From: Candidatus Moraniibacteriota bacterium
GTDB taxonomy: Bacteria > Patescibacteriota > Minisyncoccia > Moranbacterales > UBA9337
NCBI GenBank assembly: GCA_003507475.1
Contig: DNVQ01000044.1
Coordinates: forward strand, 1 to 33,627
Direction of reading: 5' to 3'
DNA length: 33,627 nt
Below the pieces are notes generated by a model, which was given only the letters and a program-made list of their open reading frames with translations, did no database searches and was not told the origin of the DNA. The position numbers and the translations under genes are program-made. Within the stretch, counting starts at the first letter, position 1; each line of letters opens with the position of its first letter. Shown here piece by piece: positions 5,865 through 13,255 of this stretch.

Positions 5865-6953
5865 TTAATTATTATTTAAATTCTCTCTTAAAGCTCTAGC
5901 GGCTTCTTCTGGCTGAATCATAGAAATTTCAATTCCAGTTTCCAATTCAAATCCTGCCCAGGTGGAAGTATGAGGTAAAATTTCAATATGCCAATGATAT
6001 CTTCTGTAATCTTTTCCATCGCAGGGAGAAGTATGGATGTAAAAATTATAAGGAGTATTGTTAATTGTTTTTTTAATAGCGCCTAAGGAGTTTTTCAAAA
6101 CTTCAGCTAGTTTTATCTTTTCTTCATCCGTAATTCTTTCAAAATAAGAATTATGTTTTTTTGGCATTATCCAAATTTCAAAAGCGCTCCTACTGGCAAA
6201 GGGACAAAAGGCTATGAAAGTTTCATTTTCAAAAACAATTCTTTTTTTAGCCATACCCTCATATTCTGCCATTTCACAATAAACACATTTTCTTAAACTT
6301 TTATAATATAACTCTGCGCCATCCAATTCTTGTTTTATATATGGAGATATAACTGGAATAGCAATTAATTGAGAATGGGGATGCGCAATTGATGCACCAG
6401 CTTCTTTTCCAAAATTATGAAATATTGTGATATAGTTAACACTCTTTTTTTTCATTAATTCCAAATATCTATCTTGAAAAGCATCTATAATTTCTGCTAC
6501 TTCAATAATTTCTAAATCTGGAATATGTTTAAAGTGATCTCTACTTACAATAACTTCGTGATAACCGGTTCCAGTCATAGCGAAATATGGCCCCTCCTCA
6601 AGTGATCGCGGAACTTTTCCTCGAGAAAAAGCGGGATATTTATTGGGAAAAACTTTTAAAGTCCAATCACCATCGCTTTTGGAATAAATCAAAACATCCT
6701 TCTCTTGCCCACTTTCTTTTGGATCGCAAAAAAGACAGCCATCACTATCTAAATGATCAGCCAATTTTTGAGTGCTATATTCGGCCCTTGAAAAATCCTC
6801 GGGTCTTTTGGCGCGACCAGTAGCTATCACAACCCAATCTCCAGTCACGATATCCTGTCGCAATTCCGAATCAATTATTTGCTTTTTTTCTGCAGGCGCC
6901 TCCTCGAATTCTTTTTTTATTTTTTCTCCCTCCTGAGAGATGTTTATTTGCAT
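5865..6953 (-). CDS. galT: Galactose-1-phosphate uridylyltransferase (GalT family)
   Basis: 362 residues, close to the usual GalT length. N-terminal RQDIVTGDWVVIATGRAKRP, zinc-binding CLFC (73-76) and a CVYC pair near 228-231, NKYPA near 104, and the catalytic HPHSQ (191-195), where the second His carries the uridylyl group. HPHSQ instead of HPHGQ is common in distant bacterial and archaeal members. The expected reaction is exchange of UMP between UDP-glucose and galactose-1-phosphate, feeding nucleotide sugars to the glycosyltransferases in this window. An ADP-glucose phosphorylase-like specificity cannot be excluded from sequence alone. Confidence 0.88.
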   Translation of the reverse strand: MQINISQEGEKIKKEFEEAPAEKKQIIDSELRQDIVTGDWVVIATGRAKRPEDFSRAEYSTQKLADHLDSDGCLFCDPKESGQEKDVLIYSKSDGDWTLKVFPNKYPAFSRGKVPRSLEEGPYFAMTGTGYHEVIVSRDHFKHIPDLEIIEVAEIIDAFQDRYLELMKKKSVNYITIFHNFGKEAGASIAHPHSQLIAIPVISPYIKQELDGAELYYKSLRKCVYCEMAEYEGMAKKRIVFENETFIAFCPFASRSAFEIWIMPKKHNSYFERITDEEKIKLAEVLKNSLGAIKKTINNTPYNFYIHTSPCDGKDYRRYHWHIEILPHTSTWAGFELETGIEISMIQPEEAARALRENLNNN

Positions 6954-6976
6954 TTTTATTTTTGTTTGCCCCGCCC

Positions 6977-6996
6977 GCCTAGGCTTGGCGCCTAGT
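6977..6996. repeat. GC-rich short palindrome upstream of galT
   Basis: CTAGGC (6979-6984) and GCCTAG (6990-6995) form a small palindrome inside an unusually GC-rich patch in the galT leader. It is adjacent to REP-like copy 2. Confidence 0.45.
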
Positions 6997-7008
6997 CGAG
7001 ACTGGTTA

Positions 7009-7046
7009 AGTTGCGGTAATCCGCACTATTTAACTGGGGTTACCTC
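7009..7046. repeat. REP-like palindrome, copy 2
   Basis: Same core as copy 1 (TTGCGGTAATCCGCACTATT), flanked by GGTTAAG and TTAACTGGGG. It lies upstream of galT and downstream of the GT2 gene. Confidence 0.7.
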
Positions 7047-7140
7047 ATTATTAAAACTAGATCAATCTGTAATTATTTAATTTAATTTATTCCTACTTAA
7101 ATATGCGATTCAAATATAATCCTAGCTTTATTTTTTACAA

Positions 7141-7920
7141 CTAAGCCTTCTTCATCTCCTCCACTTTTTTATCCAATTGGTACACCCCTTTTATCATATT
7201 CCATTTTACACTAAACAAGTCTTTAAAAGTACTGATATATCCACTTATACCAACAGTGCTATCGCCGCTGTCAATCCATTCAACAGGAACTTCTGTTATT
7301 TTATAGCCCAGCTTCTTGCCAATCATAAGTAACTCAAAATCAAGACCCCATCTATTTACGGTGGTGCGAGGAAGGATGTCTTGAGTAGCTTCTTTTGTAA
7401 AAGCTTTAAATCCACATTGCGTATCTTTCATTCCCCAAAGTCCTCCTACCATTTGAATTAAAAGGTTGCCTCCATTACCAAGCCATTCTTTCCAAAACGG
7501 TTGATGAACCTTAACCTCAGACTCTGCCATATCCCTGGAACCAATTACAATATCAAAATTTTCATCTTTAAACTTTGGTAAAAATCTATCAAACATTTTT
7601 ATCGGAGTCGCTCCATCCATATCGGTAAAAATTACTATGTCTCCATCTGCTTGAACCATCCCCTCTCTAAGAGTAAAACCTTTTCCCATATTTTCCTTTC
7701 TATCTAAAATCCGAATATTTTCTAATTTACTAGCATGCTCTTTTACTAATTGAGCAGTATTATCCTTGGGACCATCAAGAGCAATTAATATTTCATAATT
7801 AAGATTTTTATTTTTAAAATATTCACCTATTGATTCAAGATGTTCTTTCATTTTATCCTTTCTCATTTCTTCATTATAAGTTGGTATCACTACTGATACA
7901 TAGGGGTTTTTATTTTCCAT
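7141..7920 (-). CDS. Family 2 glycosyltransferase, ALG5/dolichyl-phosphate glucosyltransferase-like
   Basis: 259 residues with a GT-A fold. VSVVIPTYNEE near the N terminus binds nucleotide sugar, and FTDMDGATP (about 97-105) supplies the DxD-type metal site. The C-terminal QCGFKAFTKEA and VNRWGLDFELL regions match the ALG5/DPM-like group, which transfers a hexose from a nucleotide sugar to a polyprenyl phosphate. There is no transmembrane segment, so it would be membrane-associated at the cytoplasmic face. It has its own good promoter upstream. Substrate assignment is by family resemblance only. Confidence 0.87.
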   Translation of the reverse strand: MENKNPYVSVVIPTYNEEMRKDKMKEHLESIGEYFKNKNLNYEILIALDGPKDNTAQLVKEHASKLENIRILDRKENMGKGFTLREGMVQADGDIVIFTDMDGATPIKMFDRFLPKFKDENFDIVIGSRDMAESEVKVHQPFWKEWLGNGGNLLIQMVGGLWGMKDTQCGFKAFTKEATQDILPRTTVNRWGLDFELLMIGKKLGYKITEVPVEWIDSGDSTVGISGYISTFKDLFSVKWNMIKGVYQLDKKVEEMKKA

Positions 7921-7974
7921 TTATTTTTTTTAAAAATTAAAACTAAAAATTATATTATAATCTAACTTAAATAA

Positions 7975-8003
7975 ATTATACTATAAAGTCGTATAGCATA
8001 CAA
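7975..8003 (-). promoter_or_regulatory. Promoter of the GT2 gene
   Basis: TTGTAT (7998-8003), a 17-base spacer and a perfect TATAAT (7975-7980) on the minus strand. Confidence 0.55.
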
Positions 8004-8021
8004 CATGAAATATTTTAACAC

Positions 8022-8045
8022 ATTAAAATATTAGAATATTAGAAT
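8022..8045. repeat. Octamer array, 3 copies (ATTARAAT)
   Basis: ATTAAAAT, ATTAGAAT, ATTAGAAT in tandem. It lies in the prfB-GT2 spacer, which otherwise shows no gene. Confidence 0.6.
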
Positions 8046-8069
8046 AAAAAAGATTAGCAGGATGCTCAA

Positions 8070-8101
8070 ATTCACACATTCCCAAATTCGTATATTCGTA
8101 A
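8070..8101. repeat. Octamer array, 4 copies (ATTCNNNN)
   Basis: ATTCACAC, ATTCCCAA, ATTCGTAT, ATTCGTAA in tandem, 22 bases beyond the prfB stop. Confidence 0.55.
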
Positions 8102-8123
8102 AAATTCGTAATTAGTAAAAAAA

Positions 8124-9210
8124 TTATAATTTATTTTTTCTCAGAAACGCTTCAATAAATTCATCAATTTCACCATTTAAAACTGCTTCCGGATTAGTGC
8201 TTTCCAAATCTGTACGATGATCTTTGACTAACTTATATGGATGTATCACATAGGAGCGAATCTGACTTCCCCACTCGGCACTCTGATGTCCTCCTTTTAA
8301 TTTTCTTTTCGCCAGCTCCTGTTCCTCTAAAAATTTCTTATGCAATTTAGCAGACAATAATTTCATAGCTCTCTCTTTATTTTGAAGCTGAGATCTTTCT
8401 GTTTGACAGGCCGCTACAGTATTAGTAGGTATGTGCGTTATTCTTACTGCACTATCCGTAGTGTTGACGCTTTGACCTCCGGCTCCCGAAGATCTAAAAG
8501 TGTCAATTTTCAAATCTTCACTTTTTATTTTAACTTCCTCTATATTCTCTATAACTGGCAAAACCTCAACTAAAGCAAATGAGGTTTGTCTCAAATTATC
8601 GGAATTAAAGGGAGACAATCTTACTAATCGATGAGTACCAGCTTCACTCTTAAGCAGTCCATAAGAATATAGTCCATTTATCTCAAAAGTTACACTTTTT
8701 ATTCCCGCCTCCCCACCGCGAGATTCATCCAAAATTTTAGTATTAAAATTTTTTAATTGAGCATAACGAAGATACATTCGCAAAAGCATCTCTGACCAAT
8801 CTTGCGCATCCACTCCTCCCGCTCCAGCATGTATCGAAATAATAGCACTATTTTTATCGTATTTATCTCCTAAAAATGTCTTCATCTCCAACTCCTTGAA
8901 ATCTTTTTCTAAGCCAGATATCTGATCTTCTAACTCTTTTTTTTCTTTATCATTATTAACAAAATCAATCATCTCCAAGAAATAATCTATCTTATTAGTA
9001 TTGTCTTCTATTTTCCCAATACTCCTTTTTAACTCTTCCAATTCTTGCATAATCACCCCAGCTTTCTCGTGATCATCCCAAAAACCCTCACGATTAATTT
9101 CAATTTCGAGTTCCTTTATCCTGCTTTTTTTATTTTCCAGGTCAAAGACATTCCCGCAAGGACGGGATGCTACTTTTCATTTCTTCCAATTTCTTTTTTA
9201 ATTCAAGCAT
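8124..9210 (-). CDS. prfB: Peptide chain release factor 2 with programmed +1 frameshift
   Basis: The first frame starts at ATG 9210 and gives 22 residues (MLELKKKLEE... LRECL) before an in-frame TGA at 9142-9144. The site reads CTT TGA C, exactly the classical RF2 shift heptamer. Slipping +1 continues into DLENKK and the rest of the protein, for a total of about 361 residues, normal for RF2. GGQ is present (SSGAGGQSVNTT) and the stop-recognition tripeptide is SPF, so it releases at UAA and UGA. When RF2 is scarce the ribosome stalls at UGA and shifts, making more RF2. The stimulatory Shine-Dalgarno-like element is weak here (CGGGAA) but a CCCG/CGGG hairpin covers it. Confidence 0.95.
9141..9170 (-). 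promoter_or_regulatory. prfB +1 frameshift site
   Basis: CTTTGAC occupies 9147 down to 9141. Directly upstream in the mRNA, CATCCCG and CGGGAATG can form a small hairpin. In E. coli this place holds AGGGGGTAT. Confidence 0.9.
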
Positions 9211-9260
9211 TTTTTAAAAAAAATACAAATTTAAAATATGATGCAAAAAATAATTGCTAT

Positions 9261-9332
9261 ATTGTTAATTGATAAATTGTTGTATTGTTTTATTGTTTTA
9301 ATGTTAATTTGTTTTTATGCTTTAATGCTTTA
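9261..9332. repeat. Octamer array, about 9 units (ATTGTTTT-like)
   Basis: Successive units such as ATTGTTGT, ATTGTTTT, ATTGTTTT, AATGTTAA, TTTGTTTT, ATGCTTTA, ATGCTTTA. The last units run into the stop codon of the coiled-coil gene. This is the longest short-unit array in the window and fills the prfB upstream spacer. Confidence 0.65.
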
Positions 9333-10172
9333 TGCGCCCATCGCTTTTCGCAACTCTTCCTGGGCTGCTTTCATGGTGGTCTTAAAATTTTCTATTGCCA
9401 ACTTAACAGACTCTTTTCTAACTTCTCTTAAGGTCTGAATGGATTCCTGTACTTTTTTAACCTCAGACACCTTTGCTTTATAATTTTCCCTAGCTGTCTT
9501 TATATCATTTTTCAATTGAGTCATGACTGATTTTAGTTCCTCACCACTAGCACCGTTTTCGCAAGAACTTTTTGCCTTATCGATTGCTGTTTCAACACTG
9601 CTTCTAAATTCATTGCGAAACGTTTCCACAGAAGTTTCTCTCGTAGCAATTGCCCTATCTATTCCTGCATTCATTGTTTTCTTAGCACTATCAATCGCCT
9701 CTCTTCTTGTCTTAATCGCTGTTTCAACAGCGGTCTTGAATTTTTCCACAGCGGCTTTTTTAGCGGAATCTTCTCCAGCCTTCGCTTTCAATTTATCATA
9801 AAAAACATCCCTATTTTGATCTCTTACCTCTCTTCGCTCTGATAAATCAGCATCTCTCTTTGCTCTATTTTCCTCCATTTCCTTAGTTCGAATTTGAACT
9901 CTTTCCTTTAATTTATCCTCTCCATTCTTTTTTCCGATTTTTTTTTCCAAGCGAGTCAGTACATCATCAATTCTTGAGCAAACTTTCTCATTTCTTCTTT
10001 CTTCAACGGCTGACTTTCTTTCTTCAATATCAGTTTTCTTATCTAGACTTATGGCCTGCGCTCCAATTGCCACAAAGGTCAGAACGGTAATCATCATCGT
10101 CAAGCCTAATAATTTCATTTTATTTTTCATCGTTTTATAATTAAATAATTTAAAAATCACAAAATATTTCAT
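9330..10172 (-). CDS. Secreted coiled-coil protein with signal peptide
   Basis: 280 residues from ATG 10172. GAGG lies 7 bases upstream inside the previous gene, and the ATG shares its A with that gene's TAA, so the two are translationally coupled. A later in-frame ATG (10130) would give a more usual signal peptide: a Lys-rich start, a hydrophobic stretch LGLTMMITVLTFVAIG, then AQA cleavage. The mature part is almost wholly charged alpha-helix rich in Glu, Lys, Arg and Ala, with repeated TAIKTRREAID / RAIATRETSVE-type segments and two Cys. An extended coiled-coil in the periplasm or on the surface is expected. No enzyme motif or named family recognised. Confidence 0.8.
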   Translation of the reverse strand: MKYFVIFKLFNYKTMKNKMKLLGLTMMITVLTFVAIGAQAISLDKKTDIEERKSAVEERRNEKVCSRIDDVLTRLEKKIGKKNGEDKLKERVQIRTKEMEENRAKRDADLSERREVRDQNRDVFYDKLKAKAGEDSAKKAAVEKFKTAVETAIKTRREAIDSAKKTMNAGIDRAIATRETSVETFRNEFRSSVETAIDKAKSSCENGASGEELKSVMTQLKNDIKTARENYKAKVSEVKKVQESIQTLREVRKESVKLAIENFKTTMKAAQEELRKAMGA

Positions 10173-10483
10173 TAGTAAACCTCATTTTCAATTGAATCCA
10201 ATTCTCCCTCATCATCAAATTGAGAATCATCCACGATACCATCGGACAAATCATCTGCATCTTCTTCAAAGTCAACGTCTACCTCGGTTAAGTCAATTTC
10301 TTCCCGTTCTCGATTATTAGAATCGTTCATTGAGGTGCTAGTTTTTATCGATTCCTGATCAGATTTATAATTAACCTCGATAGATGAGTTATCGTCTGTG
10401 ACATTTTTGGACATAACAAAAAATAGCACGCACAAGATAATTGCTACTACTATAAATATCCACAAATACATGTTTTTCTTCAT
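10172..10483 (-). CDS. Small membrane-anchored acidic protein
   Basis: 103 residues. A single transmembrane helix occupies about residues 6-24 (YLWIFIVVAIILCVLFFVM), with a short positive N terminus inside. The remaining 75 residues are strongly acidic (EVDVDFEEDADDLSDG and similar) and likely disordered, facing outward. It is the first gene of a two-gene operon with the Lys/Arg-rich coiled-coil protein, one base overlapping. The opposite charges suggest, but do not show, that the two products interact. Family not recognised. Confidence 0.75.
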   Translation of the reverse strand: MKKNMYLWIFIVVAIILCVLFFVMSKNVTDDNSSIEVNYKSDQESIKTSTSMNDSNNREREEIDLTEVDVDFEEDADDLSDGIVDDSQFDDEGELDSIENEVY

Positions 10484-10492
10484 ATTTTTTTG

Positions 10493-10538
10493 CCCCGTTA
10501 AATTGCGGTAATCCGTACTATTTAACTGGGGTTATTCC
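10493..10538. repeat. REP-like palindrome, copy 3
   Basis: CCCCGTTAAATTGCGG...TATTTAACTGGGG, matching copies 1 and 2 with one change in the inner stem. The following 100 bases contain further TTTAACTG / AGTTAAA half-sites, so several degenerate copies may lie together. Confidence 0.7.
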
Positions 10539-10655
10539 CCATTAAATTAAATAGCAATAAATTTAACTGAGTTTTATTTTTATTATTTAGTTAAACCCCC
10601 TCAATTAAAATTATTTTTTATTTAACTGAGAGATTAATTTATTATTAACTTTCAT

Positions 10656-10685
10656 ATTATACCATAATTACTTATTTTCTTACAA
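10656..10685 (-). promoter_or_regulatory. Promoter of the acidic protein / coiled-coil operon
   Basis: TTGTAA (10680-10685), an 18-base spacer ending in TGG (extended -10), and a perfect TATAAT (10656-10661) on the minus strand. The leader of about 165 bases carries the REP-like repeats. Confidence 0.5.
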
Positions 10686-10784
10686 GAAAAATAACAAGAA
10701 GCCTGGCTTTTGAAAATTTTAAGATTTAACTCGAGGAATAAGGATTAATTTCTTTGGATTATAATTCATGAAAATTACACCTGT

Positions 10785-10813
10785 TTGACTTTAACCTTTA
10801 ATAGATATAGAAT
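10785..10813 (+). promoter_or_regulatory. Promoter of prfA-prmC
   Basis: TTGACT (10785-10790), a 17-base spacer and TAGAAT (10808-10813). Transcription would start near 10820, and AAAGGA precedes the prfA ATG. Confidence 0.6.
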
Positions 10814-10842
10814 TTACTTGAGTTTTAAAGGACTAAAATACT

Positions 10843-11925
10843 ATGATAAACCAAATTGAAAGCATAAAAAAAGAATATCTGGAATTGCAAGATAAATTAA
10901 ATTCTCCGGAAATTTCAGCTAACCCATCCGAGATGGCCACCTTAGGCAAACGCCAAGCGGAATTAGAAAAAACGATGGAAATAGTTAATCGTTTAGAATC
11001 AATAGCAAAAGAATTGCTGGAAAACGGAGAAATTATTAATTCTCATGAAGATGAAGAAATGACCGCCATGGCCATCGAGGCTAATGTGGCACTTCATAAA
11101 GAAAGGGAGGAATTAGAAAAAAAATTAGAATATAACCTTTTGCCCAAAGATCCCAATGACTCAAAAGATGTTATCATTGAAATCAGAGGCGGTGCTGGCG
11201 GAGACGAGGCTAGCCTTTTTGCTGCGACTCTCTTTAAGATGTATTCTCGTTATGCAGAGAGCAATAATTGGAAAGTATCTATCATGAATTCTAGCACTAC
11301 TGAAATGGGTGGCTACAAAGAAATTATATTTAATTTATCTTCTCTTGATAATGAAAATCCTGTTTTTCGAAAAATGAAATATGAATCAGGCGTGCACCGT
11401 GTACAAAGAATTCCCGAAACTGAAAAATCCGGTCGCATCCACACCTCCACCGTTACAGTGGCAGTTTTACCTGAAATTGAAGAAGTTGATTTTAAAATTG
11501 ATGCCAAAGATCTGCGCATTGATACATTTGCATCATCTGGTCCAGGCGGTCAAAGCGTTAACACTACTATGAGTGCTGTAAGAATTACCCATCTCCCAAC
11601 CGGAGTGGTAGCCTCTTGCCAAGACGAAAAATCCCAGCACAAAAACAAAGATAAAGCTATGAAGGTTTTACGCTCCCGTTTGATGCAAATTCAAAAGGAT
11701 GAAGAAGATAAAAAATTAGGCGACGCCCGTCTTAGTCAAATTGGAACAGGAGATAGAAGTGAAAAAATCAGAACATACAATTTTCCTCAAGACCGCATCA
11801 CCGACCACCGAATCAAGGTGTCTTGGAGCAATATGGAAAATATTCTCTTGGGAAATCTAAATGGAATTATTGAAGTTTTACAGGAAGAAGATGTTAAAAA
11901 GAAACTGGAAGTTGGGTCACATTAA
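10843..11925 (+). CDS. prfA: Peptide chain release factor 1
   Basis: 360 residues, the standard RF1 length. The anticodon-like tripeptide is PET (RIPETEKSGRIHTST), the RF1-type PxT motif that reads UAA and UAG, unlike the SPF of prfB. GGQ appears in SSGPGGQSVNTT (about 228-239) and catalyses peptidyl-tRNA hydrolysis. The C-terminal domain is complete. It is followed by prmC, whose product methylates the GGQ glutamine, a conserved gene pair. AAAGGA lies 11 bases before the ATG. Confidence 0.97.
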   Translation: MINQIESIKKEYLELQDKLNSPEISANPSEMATLGKRQAELEKTMEIVNRLESIAKELLENGEIINSHEDEEMTAMAIEANVALHKEREELEKKLEYNLLPKDPNDSKDVIIEIRGGAGGDEASLFAATLFKMYSRYAESNNWKVSIMNSSTTEMGGYKEIIFNLSSLDNENPVFRKMKYESGVHRVQRIPETEKSGRIHTSTVTVAVLPEIEEVDFKIDAKDLRIDTFASSGPGGQSVNTTMSAVRITHLPTGVVASCQDEKSQHKNKDKAMKVLRSRLMQIQKDEEDKKLGDARLSQIGTGDRSEKIRTYNFPQDRITDHRIKVSWSNMENILLGNLNGIIEVLQEEDVKKKLEVGSH

Positions 11926-12034
11926 TATTTAAAAAATATCGACAACATAGCCATAGAAAGACTAAGTCCCTAATTAAAGGCTTAGTTTTTTCCTCTAAAA
12001 GAAAGTTTAAAAAAAATTATATCATATATCTTTC

Positions 12035-13024
12035 ATGACAATTGAAAATATTAAAAAAAAATATTTCAAAAAACTAGATTCCATGGATCTAGATCTTTTG
12101 ATCGCGCATGTGATAAAAAAAGAAAGGGAGTTTATTTTAGCGCATCCGGAATATATATTAAACAAGAATCAAGAATTAAGAATTAAGAATTATGTCCAGC
12201 GCAGGCTTAAAAATGAGCCTGTGGCTTATATTTTAGGAGAAAAGGAGTTCTATGGCTTAAATTTTAAAGTTAACCGCCACACCCTCATTCCACGCCCCGA
12301 GACGGAACTGATGGTGGAATTAGCGATGCAAAAAGTCATCAGTCATCAGTCATCAGTCATCAATGTTGTTGATATTGGTACTGGAAGTGGGAATATTGTC
12401 GTTTCACTAGCCCATAGCATGGAGCAGGAAAAATTTCCAATTTCCAATCTCCAATCTCCAAATAAATCCCAAAAACAAAATTTAAAACAAAAAAACAAAG
12501 AAAATGAATTATTATCTGTGAACTGTGGACTAGAAACCGTGAACTATTTTGCTATTGATATCTCCAAGGAAGCTTTAAAAATCGCGAAGCAAAATGCCAA
12601 GCTTAACAAGGTAAGTAAAAACATAAAATTCCTTCGCGGCAATCTCCTGGATCCATTTTTAAACAATCTCCAAGCTACAAGCTACAAACTACAAACTACC
12701 TCCCTACTAATTCTAGCCAACCTTCCCTATCTCTCCAAAGAAATTTATAACGCCTGCGCTCTGAATGTAAAAAAATACGAGCCCAAAACAGCTCTCTATT
12801 CCGCCAACCAAGGACTTTCTCACTACGAAAAACTTTTCTCTCAAATAAAAAATATACCAAAAGCTACAAACTACAAGCTACAAGCTACTGTCCTAATTGA
12901 GATAAGTCCCGAGCAAAAAAAACTTATTTTGCCAGTAATTAAAAAATACTTCCCTAAAGCCAAGATAGAATTCAAAAAAGATTTAGCTCAAAAATGGAGA
13001 GTTTGTAAAGTTAATATTCATTAA
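12035..13024 (+). CDS. prmC: Release factor glutamine methyltransferase, expanded by in-frame heptamer arrays
   Basis: 329 residues, against roughly 280-290 in the family. N-terminal helical domain, then EPVAYILGEKEFYGLNFKVN, RPETELMVELA, SAM-binding VVDIGTGSGNIVVSLA and catalytic NLPY (ANLPYLSKEIY), the usual N-[LP]-P-Y. It methylates the GGQ glutamine of RF1 and RF2. Six stretches of four tandem 7-mers (12164, 12334, 12434, 12517, 12671, 12861) lie inside the frame and are translated as odd strings such as VISHQSSVIN, NLQATSYKLQTTS and KATNYKLQATV. They fall between secondary-structure elements and spare the motifs. Removing three copies from each (7 codons each) would bring the length to about 287. 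Confidence 0.95.
   Translation: MTIENIKKKYFKKLDSMDLDLLIAHVIKKEREFILAHPEYILNKNQELRIKNYVQRRLKNEPVAYILGEKEFYGLNFKVNRHTLIPRPETELMVELAMQKVISHQSSVINVVDIGTGSGNIVVSLAHSMEQEKFPISNLQSPNKSQKQNLKQKNKENELLSVNCGLETVNYFAIDISKEALKIAKQNAKLNKVSKNIKFLRGNLLDPFLNNLQATSYKLQTTSLLILANLPYLSKEIYNACALNVKKYEPKTALYSANQGLSHYEKLFSQIKNIPKATNYKLQATVLIEISPEQKKLILPVIKKYFPKAKIEFKKDLAQKWRVCKVNIH
12164..12191 (+). repeat. In-gene heptamer array 1 (AAGAATT x4)
   Basis: AAGAATC then three AAGAATT, in the N-terminal domain region of prmC. Confidence 0.85.
12334..12361 (+). repeat. In-gene heptamer array 2 (AGTCATC x4)
   Basis: Four perfect AGTCATC copies, just before the SAM-binding VVDIGTGSG of prmC. A degenerate version of the same unit is intergenic at 22984-23011. 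Confidence 0.9.
12434..12461 (+). repeat. In-gene heptamer array 3 (TYTCCAA x4)
   Basis: TTTCCAA, TTTCCAA, TCTCCAA, TCTCCAA. It is followed by an A/C-rich stretch up to 12500 that may be a further degenerate array. Confidence 0.85.
12517..12544 (+). repeat. In-gene heptamer array 4 (TGTGAAC-like x4)
   Basis: TGTGAAC, TGTGGAC, TAGAAAC, CGTGAAC. Most degenerate of the six, translated as SVNCGLETVNY. Confidence 0.65.
12671..12698 (+). repeat. In-gene heptamer array 5 (CAARCTA x4)
   Basis: CAAGCTA, CAAGCTA, CAAACTA, CAAACTA, just before the catalytic NLPY region. Confidence 0.9.
12861..12888 (+). repeat. In-gene heptamer array 6 (AARCTAC x4)
   Basis: AAGCTAC, AAACTAC, AAGCTAC, AAGCTAC. Same unit family as array 5 in a different phase. 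Confidence 0.9.
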
Positions 13025-13050
13025 AACAAAAAACATTAAAACATAAAAAC
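13020..13050 (+). repeat. Degenerate octamer array (ATTAAAAC)
   Basis: ATTAAAAC, AAAAAAC, ATTAAAAC, ATAAAAAC starting at the last codons of prmC. Confidence 0.5.
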
Positions 13051-13148
13051 AATGTATCTAACTAAAACAATGCTTAAATACACAATATGCAATGTCCATT
13101 TAATAATTAAATAACTTAATAATAAATGAATATTTTAACATTAAATAA

Positions 13149-13176
13149 ATATTGCATATTGATTATTGAGTATTAA
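13149..13176 (+). repeat. Heptamer array, 4 copies (ATATTGA-like)
   Basis: ATATTGC, ATATTGA, TTATTGA, GTATTAA directly before the terminator between prmC and the DsbA-like gene. Confidence 0.65.
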
Positions 13177-13208
13177 AAAACACTCCTTTTAATCGGAGTG
13201 TTTTTTTA
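13175..13208. terminator. Bidirectional terminator between prmC and the DsbA-like gene
   Basis: CACTCC and GGAGTG form a stem around TTTTAATC, with A-run and T-run on the two sides. It serves both convergent units. Confidence 0.85.
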
Positions 13209-13255
13209 TTGAAAACTATTTTAACTATAAATCAATCCACTAATGGATAATTAAG

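Noticed and set aside
8124..9056. RF2 as a shorter protein starting at an internal Met (310 residues)
   Set aside because: The CTTTGAC frameshift and the upstream 22-codon frame restore the normal 361-residue RF2.
9045..9272. 75-codon plus-strand frame opposite prfB
   Set aside because: It is antisense to the conserved RF2 frame and contains no ribosome site.
12164..12888. Arrays as a CRISPR or as protein repeats
   Set aside because: Units are 7 bases with no spacers, and the repeats do not follow the codon phase, so neither CRISPR nor a protein-level repeat fits.
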